Source: Shewanella eurypsychrophilus
Lineage (GTDB): Bacteria; Pseudomonadota; Gammaproteobacteria; Enterobacterales; Shewanellaceae
DNA: 64,000 nucleotides
Direction of reading: 5' to 3'
NCBI RefSeq assembly: GCF_007004545.3
Contig: NZ_CP045503.2
Coordinates: 5,148,501-5,212,500, forward strand
Part shown: piece by piece, positions 60,024-64,000 of the stretch
Layout: the number at the start of each line of letters is the position of its first letter
How positions within the stretch are numbered: position 1 is the stretch's first letter
Made by a program: the position numbers and the translations under genes
Notes under the pieces: generated by a model
The model's input: the letters and a program-made list of their open reading frames with translations, nothing else
The model's database searches: none
What the model was told of the DNA's origin: nothing

Positions 60024-62426
60024 CTAAATCGGTGATCCCGGTGGCATCTTTAGTGGCTGTGGGATTAACTTAACCTTAGCGTCTTTTAATCCGCTCTCAA
60101 CACCTTCAGCAAGCCAGGAAAAATGCGCTGCCTCATAGGCACTCACACGTTTTACTTTTCGCTTAAGTTGCTTGAGGGTATAACGCAGTCGATCGGCAAG
60201 CTGCGCCTTTACTTCGGGTCGTGTCTGCTTAGCATGATAACTCGTCAGTATCTCATCCAATATCACAGTATTTACCCGCATCCATACACCTTGTTCGGCG
60301 CCTGCAGGAATATCGTCATATAAGGTACTGCCCAATAGCTTATCGACAATGGCAGGCACAGATAGCTGCTCCCTGTCGCTGATATAACCTTGATTCACTC
60401 GATTCAAACGCTGGGGTGATAACAATTGTTGTACCGTATGTCGGCTCAATACCTCCGCCATGCCTAGCGGATCTGTGATGACGCCCAGGCCAGAATCGAA
60501 ACCCTCACGCGTTTTGCTATAGTTGCCCGCTTTAGGCACTAAAGCATCTTGCAGTGACTGCGAGATTGACAGTGTTGAGGGGCTCAAAGTATCAAGCAAG
60601 GCATCAAGTGCACTTCTTTGCAGCTGAGGGGCTAAATAGTGCCAAGACTCGCCGTCGATACCTTCACTGTAGCTGTAGGTTGTGCCGCCTATAAATTTGG
60701 CAGCCGCGGTAATTTGGTAACGATTCAATAAATAAATCGGTACAAAGATATCGCTTAGCTCACCTCGTGGCTGACCTTTCAGCAGTGCATTAGTCGAAAA
60801 ATCTTCGATGGCTTTTGAGCGTATCTGGCCGATACGAATGAGCTCGGCAACGGGATCATTGCCATTATCCCATAGGCTGGCATAGGCATTACTGGCACTC
60901 TTTGAACGTGAATCAGCCTCACCGATATAACGCAGTCCTTCCGCTTGAACCTTCTGCATCAGCTCCGTGAGCTGTACTGATTCTTCTGCTTGGCTGGCAA
61001 ACTCACGGTAACCATATTCGACAATATACTTATCCCAAGCACCAACCCCGACTCCATAAGGCGCCGATATATCGATCTTATCGCCTTTCAGCGTCGCCTG
61101 AGGATGTGGGTAGTCCATCACAGATGCATTATCGTTACTTGAAGCTGCAAAGTTATGATCGAAGCCTAAGGTATGCCCCACTTCGTGCGCCGAAAGTTGA
61201 CGGATCCGCGCGAGTGATAACGCCATGGCAGCATCTTCTGCCGCTTGCCTATCTTCCCATCCAGCTGTCAGGCCACGGGCAATAAGATGATCTTGGCGTA
61301 CACGTTGGCTACCTAATGTCACATGCCCTTTGATGATTTCACCGGTTCTTGGATCGGCAACTGCAGAGCCATATGACCAGCCTCGAGTGGCTCTGTGAAC
61401 CCACTGGATCACGTTATATCGCACATCTTGTGGATCGGCATCTTCAGGCAACAACTCAACCTTAAACCCACCAATAAAGCCTGCTTGCTCAAATGCCGTT
61501 TCCCACCAGCTGGCCCCATCGAGTAGTGCACTGCGCATTGGCTCAGGCACTCCAGGATCTAAGTAGTAAGTAATAGGCTTAATCACTTCACTGGGCTCTG
61601 AGCCAGGATTGACTTTCTGTAAGCGATGACGCAACAGATGGCGCTGCTTAATATCTTGATTAACTTGGGTACCATAATCTAAATATTCATCAGAGAGATA
61701 ACCACTCATAGGATGATATTCACGGGCCACATACCCCTCTTCTGGCAGCTGAATAAAGGAGTAACGCAAACGTACCGACATATGATTAGCGTCAGGGGTA
61801 ACCTGAGCGACATAGTTACCCGCTTTAGCACTGTTAAAGGTCAGCAGAACATCCACATCACTATTGCGCTCAAAAGACTTAACGCCTTCGGGAATAATAA
61901 GAGAGCGTGTTTTGTCGAGCTGATAACTGCCTTGTTTAGTGTCTTCTAGCACCGCACTGATACCGTGAAGATCATTAATGACCAAATCATTGATGGAGAC
62001 TAGCGCTCGCTTGCCATCTATCACCTTACCGCGCCAGAGAACTGATTCGGCAAAAGCCTCTTTAACCGCTCTTTGCTCAGCGGCATTATCTGTACTGGCA
62101 CGATACTGAGTATTAAGTTGTTTTAGGATGAGATAGGGACCGTGACGCTCAAATTGCACCATGCGGGTATAACCTAGCTGACCACGGTCTAAGCCAATAT
62201 CATTTGACCCCACGCCATGGGGCAGGCTGGTCAGTAACAAGAAAGGTTGATCGAGTTTATTGGCTTCTAAATAGAGTTCGCCATCGACTTTAGAATAAAA
62301 CAGATTAATAAAGCCCTTGGCTGACTGGCTTTTTTTAATAATGGATGCAGTACTTGTTGCTGCGGCGACATCGACGATGGGCATGGATAACAGTGCTATC
62401 GCCAATGCGAGATTGTAGGGTTTCAT
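60024..62426 (-). CDS. Large secreted zinc metalloprotease (DUF5117/DUF5118 type)
   Basis: 800 aa from the ATG at 62426 with AAGGAGA upstream; signal peptide residues 1-21 (DVAAA-T). The zinc site H-E-V-G-H-T-L-G-F-D-H is the extended HExxHxxGxxH metzincin form. An N-terminal region (FLLLTSLPHGVGSNDIGLDRGQLGYTRMV) matches the DUF5117/5118 domains common in secreted proteases of Shewanella and Bacteroidetes. Long C-terminal helical region. Likely periplasmic or outer-membrane-associated. Stands alone. Confidence 0.88.
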   Translation of the reverse strand: MKPYNLALAIALLSMPIVDVAAATSTASIIKKSQSAKGFINLFYSKVDGELYLEANKLDQPFLLLTSLPHGVGSNDIGLDRGQLGYTRMVQFERHGPYLILKQLNTQYRASTDNAAEQRAVKEAFAESVLWRGKVIDGKRALVSINDLVINDLHGISAVLEDTKQGSYQLDKTRSLIIPEGVKSFERNSDVDVLLTFNSAKAGNYVAQVTPDANHMSVRLRYSFIQLPEEGYVAREYHPMSGYLSDEYLDYGTQVNQDIKQRHLLRHRLQKVNPGSEPSEVIKPITYYLDPGVPEPMRSALLDGASWWETAFEQAGFIGGFKVELLPEDADPQDVRYNVIQWVHRATRGWSYGSAVADPRTGEIIKGHVTLGSQRVRQDHLIARGLTAGWEDRQAAEDAAMALSLARIRQLSAHEVGHTLGFDHNFAASSNDNASVMDYPHPQATLKGDKIDISAPYGVGVGAWDKYIVEYGYREFASQAEESVQLTELMQKVQAEGLRYIGEADSRSKSASNAYASLWDNGNDPVAELIRIGQIRSKAIEDFSTNALLKGQPRGELSDIFVPIYLLNRYQITAAAKFIGGTTYSYSEGIDGESWHYLAPQLQRSALDALLDTLSPSTLSISQSLQDALVPKAGNYSKTREGFDSGLGVITDPLGMAEVLSRHTVQQLLSPQRLNRVNQGYISDREQLSVPAIVDKLLGSTLYDDIPAGAEQGVWMRVNTVILDEILTSYHAKQTRPEVKAQLADRLRYTLKQLKRKVKRVSAYEAAHFSWLAEGVESGLKDAKVKLIPQPLKMPPGSPI

Positions 62427-62659
62427 TTTGTCTCCTTGAATGAGGCTCTGGCAGTATTTTATGCTCAACAATTCAATATTATTTTTTGTTTTATACCAAT
62501 GAACAAATGTTGAGATACTGTTGTAATTTTGCACTAAAAACACTAAAGGGATAGCTTAACAGCTATCCCTTTAGTCTCAAGTGCAAATCATTCATTTAGC
62601 CCGTAGAGATTAAATTAGTTCTTGTTTAACTTAATCAGTGATCGGCAGAACTGTCAGCC

Positions 62660-64000
62660 TTAACTCACCTCATCTTTCAGCTTGATCCAGTAACTCAAGG
62701 TATCAAACAATTCATTAAGTACTATGGGCTTAGTGATGTGAGCATTCATGCCTGCTGAGAGACTCTTTTCTCTGTCACCAGACATGGCATGAGCCGTCAT
62801 GGCGATAATCGGCAACTCTTGCAGACTAAAGTGTTTTCTGAGCTCTTTGGTGGCCGTTAAGCCATCCATGACTGGCATCTGAATATCCATCAACACCGCA
62901 TCAAAACTCTTCTCAGCAATCATATCTATGGCGATTTGACCATTATCAGCCACATCGACCTCATAACCCGCACTTTTAAGTAGTTCGGTGGCCACCTGCT
63001 GATTGATAAAGTTATCCTCAACCAGAAGCACGACACCAGCATGTTCATCTATGCTCTCTTCCACCGGTATCTCTTGTATCGGATTCAGTTTTGGCTCATC
63101 GGCGAAGGCACCGATAATCTCATCGAACAAGGCAGAAGCCTTAAATGGCTTTTGTAACATGGCGTAGATGTTGGAACGATCGGCGTCCTCCTTCAATGGC
63201 TCAGCCGCATAAGCTGTCATCATTATCACTATCGGACGCTTATCTAAACGGCCATCAGCCACCATACGGTCCAGCTCTTCGATGACTTGAATACCATCCA
63301 TTTCAGGCATCATCCAATCGAGTAGCAGAAGGTCGACCGACTCTTTTTCTAGCTTATACAAGGCTTCAGTACCATTAGCGGCAGTTTCAACATCGAAGTG
63401 AAAATCTCGCATGACTGCAGAATATATCTGTAAAGCAGTAGGGTTATCATCGACAACCATGGTCTTCAACTGACCTAACTTTTCAGGCACTATCATGGGC
63501 CTGATTTCTGCTTCCTCGGCAATTTCAAAGCTAATGGTGAAGCTAAAGGTACTTCCGACTCCCATCTCACTCTCGACCTGCATCTGGCCACCCATCATAG
63601 ACACTAAGTGTTTACTGATAGATAAACCCAGTCCGGTGCCACCGTATTTACGCGTGGTCGAGCCATCTGCTTGAGCGAATGCATCGAACAAACTTGCCTG
63701 CTGCTCTTTACTGATCCCGATCCCGGTATCACGCACCCAGAATTTGAGTGTAATGCGGTGATCTCGCTCGCCCACATCTTCACAGCCAAGTTCAATTTCA
63801 CCGCTTTGGGTAAATTTAACCGCATTCGAGAGCATGTTAATCAATACTTGCCCTAAACGAAGTGGATCCCCTTCCAAGATCAAACCAGCGGTTACCGGTG
63901 CATAAAGTAACAGTTCGACACCTTTCTGCTGTGATTTAAGCGCGTTAAGATCCAGCGCATGATCCAGCACTTTATCCAGTGGAAATGCCACCCGCTCCAG
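62660..64000 (-). CDS. Hybrid sensor histidine kinase, C-terminal part (partial)
   Basis: Open at the window edge: the frame continues past 64000 to L-E-R before the first listed start, so sensor domains and phospho-His box are outside. Visible: ATPase domain (LRLGQVLINMLSNAVKFT, DTGIGISKEQQ, GGTGLGLSIS), then two receiver domains with phospho-acceptor Asp in LLLDWMMPEMDG and VLMDIQMPVMDG and the conserved Lys in LQKPFK and ITKPI. No Hpt domain follows before the stop. Acts as a phosphorelay or as direct receiver signal; target unknown. Confidence 0.9.
   Translation of the reverse strand: MERVAFPLDKVLDHALDLNALKSQQKGVELLLYAPVTAGLILEGDPLRLGQVLINMLSNAVKFTQSGEIELGCEDVGERDHRITLKFWVRDTGIGISKEQQASLFDAFAQADGSTTRKYGGTGLGLSISKHLVSMMGGQMQVESEMGVGSTFSFTISFEIAEEAEIRPMIVPEKLGQLKTMVVDDNPTALQIYSAVMRDFHFDVETAANGTEALYKLEKESVDLLLLDWMMPEMDGIQVIEELDRMVADGRLDKRPIVIMMTAYAAEPLKEDADRSNIYAMLQKPFKASALFDEIIGAFADEPKLNPIQEIPVEESIDEHAGVVLLVEDNFINQQVATELLKSAGYEVDVADNGQIAIDMIAEKSFDAVLMDIQMPVMDGLTATKELRKHFSLQELPIIAMTAHAMSGDREKSLSAGMNAHITKPIVLNELFDTLSYWIKLKDEVS

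Overview
The window looks like chromosome of a marine, facultatively anaerobic gammaproteobacterium, most likely Shewanella. This rests on the combination of a Nap-type oxidoreductase operon rich in Fe-S and haem proteins, NrfA, HutW/HutX haem utilisation, a chromosomal Qnr-type pentapeptide protein close to the QnrA of Shewanella algae, and small families (DUF2999, DUF134, YbaN) usual in that genus. No species can be named from sequence alone.

Layout. (1) 2-7575: one dense + strand electron-transfer operon. It holds the 3' two thirds of a divergent NapA-like molybdoenzyme, two NapG/NapF-type ferredoxins, two membrane polyferredoxins (NapH/NosR-like), an unrecognised secreted and membrane-anchored protein, a membrane-bound haemerythrin and a five-haem NapC/NirT cytochrome. 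(2) 7576-9866: gene-poor, repeat-rich stretch. (3) 9867-16302: mixed housekeeping and periplasmic genes, with a DUF2306 gene broken by an internal deletion and by a MITE. (4) 16606-24604: secreted M28 peptidase with a tandemly duplicated 3' end, a PLP enzyme, a NifX/DUF134 pair, YbaN, and a fused HutW-HutX under a Fur-like site. (5) 24707-33232: DUF2999, nrfA, a DAACS carrier with an upstream FNR-like site, tRNA-Lys, a 24-unit 16-bp minisatellite, an opine-dehydrogenase-like gene and a sensor kinase with a CxxCH haem motif. (6) 33358-46865: AssT, two nearly identical RAYT transposase cassettes bracketing three genes, then small orphan genes, a CbpA-like DnaJ, a NERD protein and several gene remnants. 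(7) 46866-49902: groESL with a sigma-32 promoter, and a duplicated groEL downstream region. (8) 50153-57704: MATE exporter, qnr, LysR regulator with a repeated start region, and an RND pump. (9) 57922-64000: small envelope proteins, a large HExxH metalloprotease and the 3' part of a hybrid sensor kinase.

Function. Respiratory themes dominate: the Nap-like operon and NrfA could together move electrons from the quinol pool to nitrogen oxyanions, with haem acquisition (HutWX), haem sensing (the CxxCH kinase) and an FNR-type site fitting anaerobic life. The NapA-like subunit and its partners differ enough from known Nap systems that the substrate is left open. A second theme is repeat biology: at least ten distinct tandem or dispersed repeats occur, several of them abutting or overlapping gene starts or ends.
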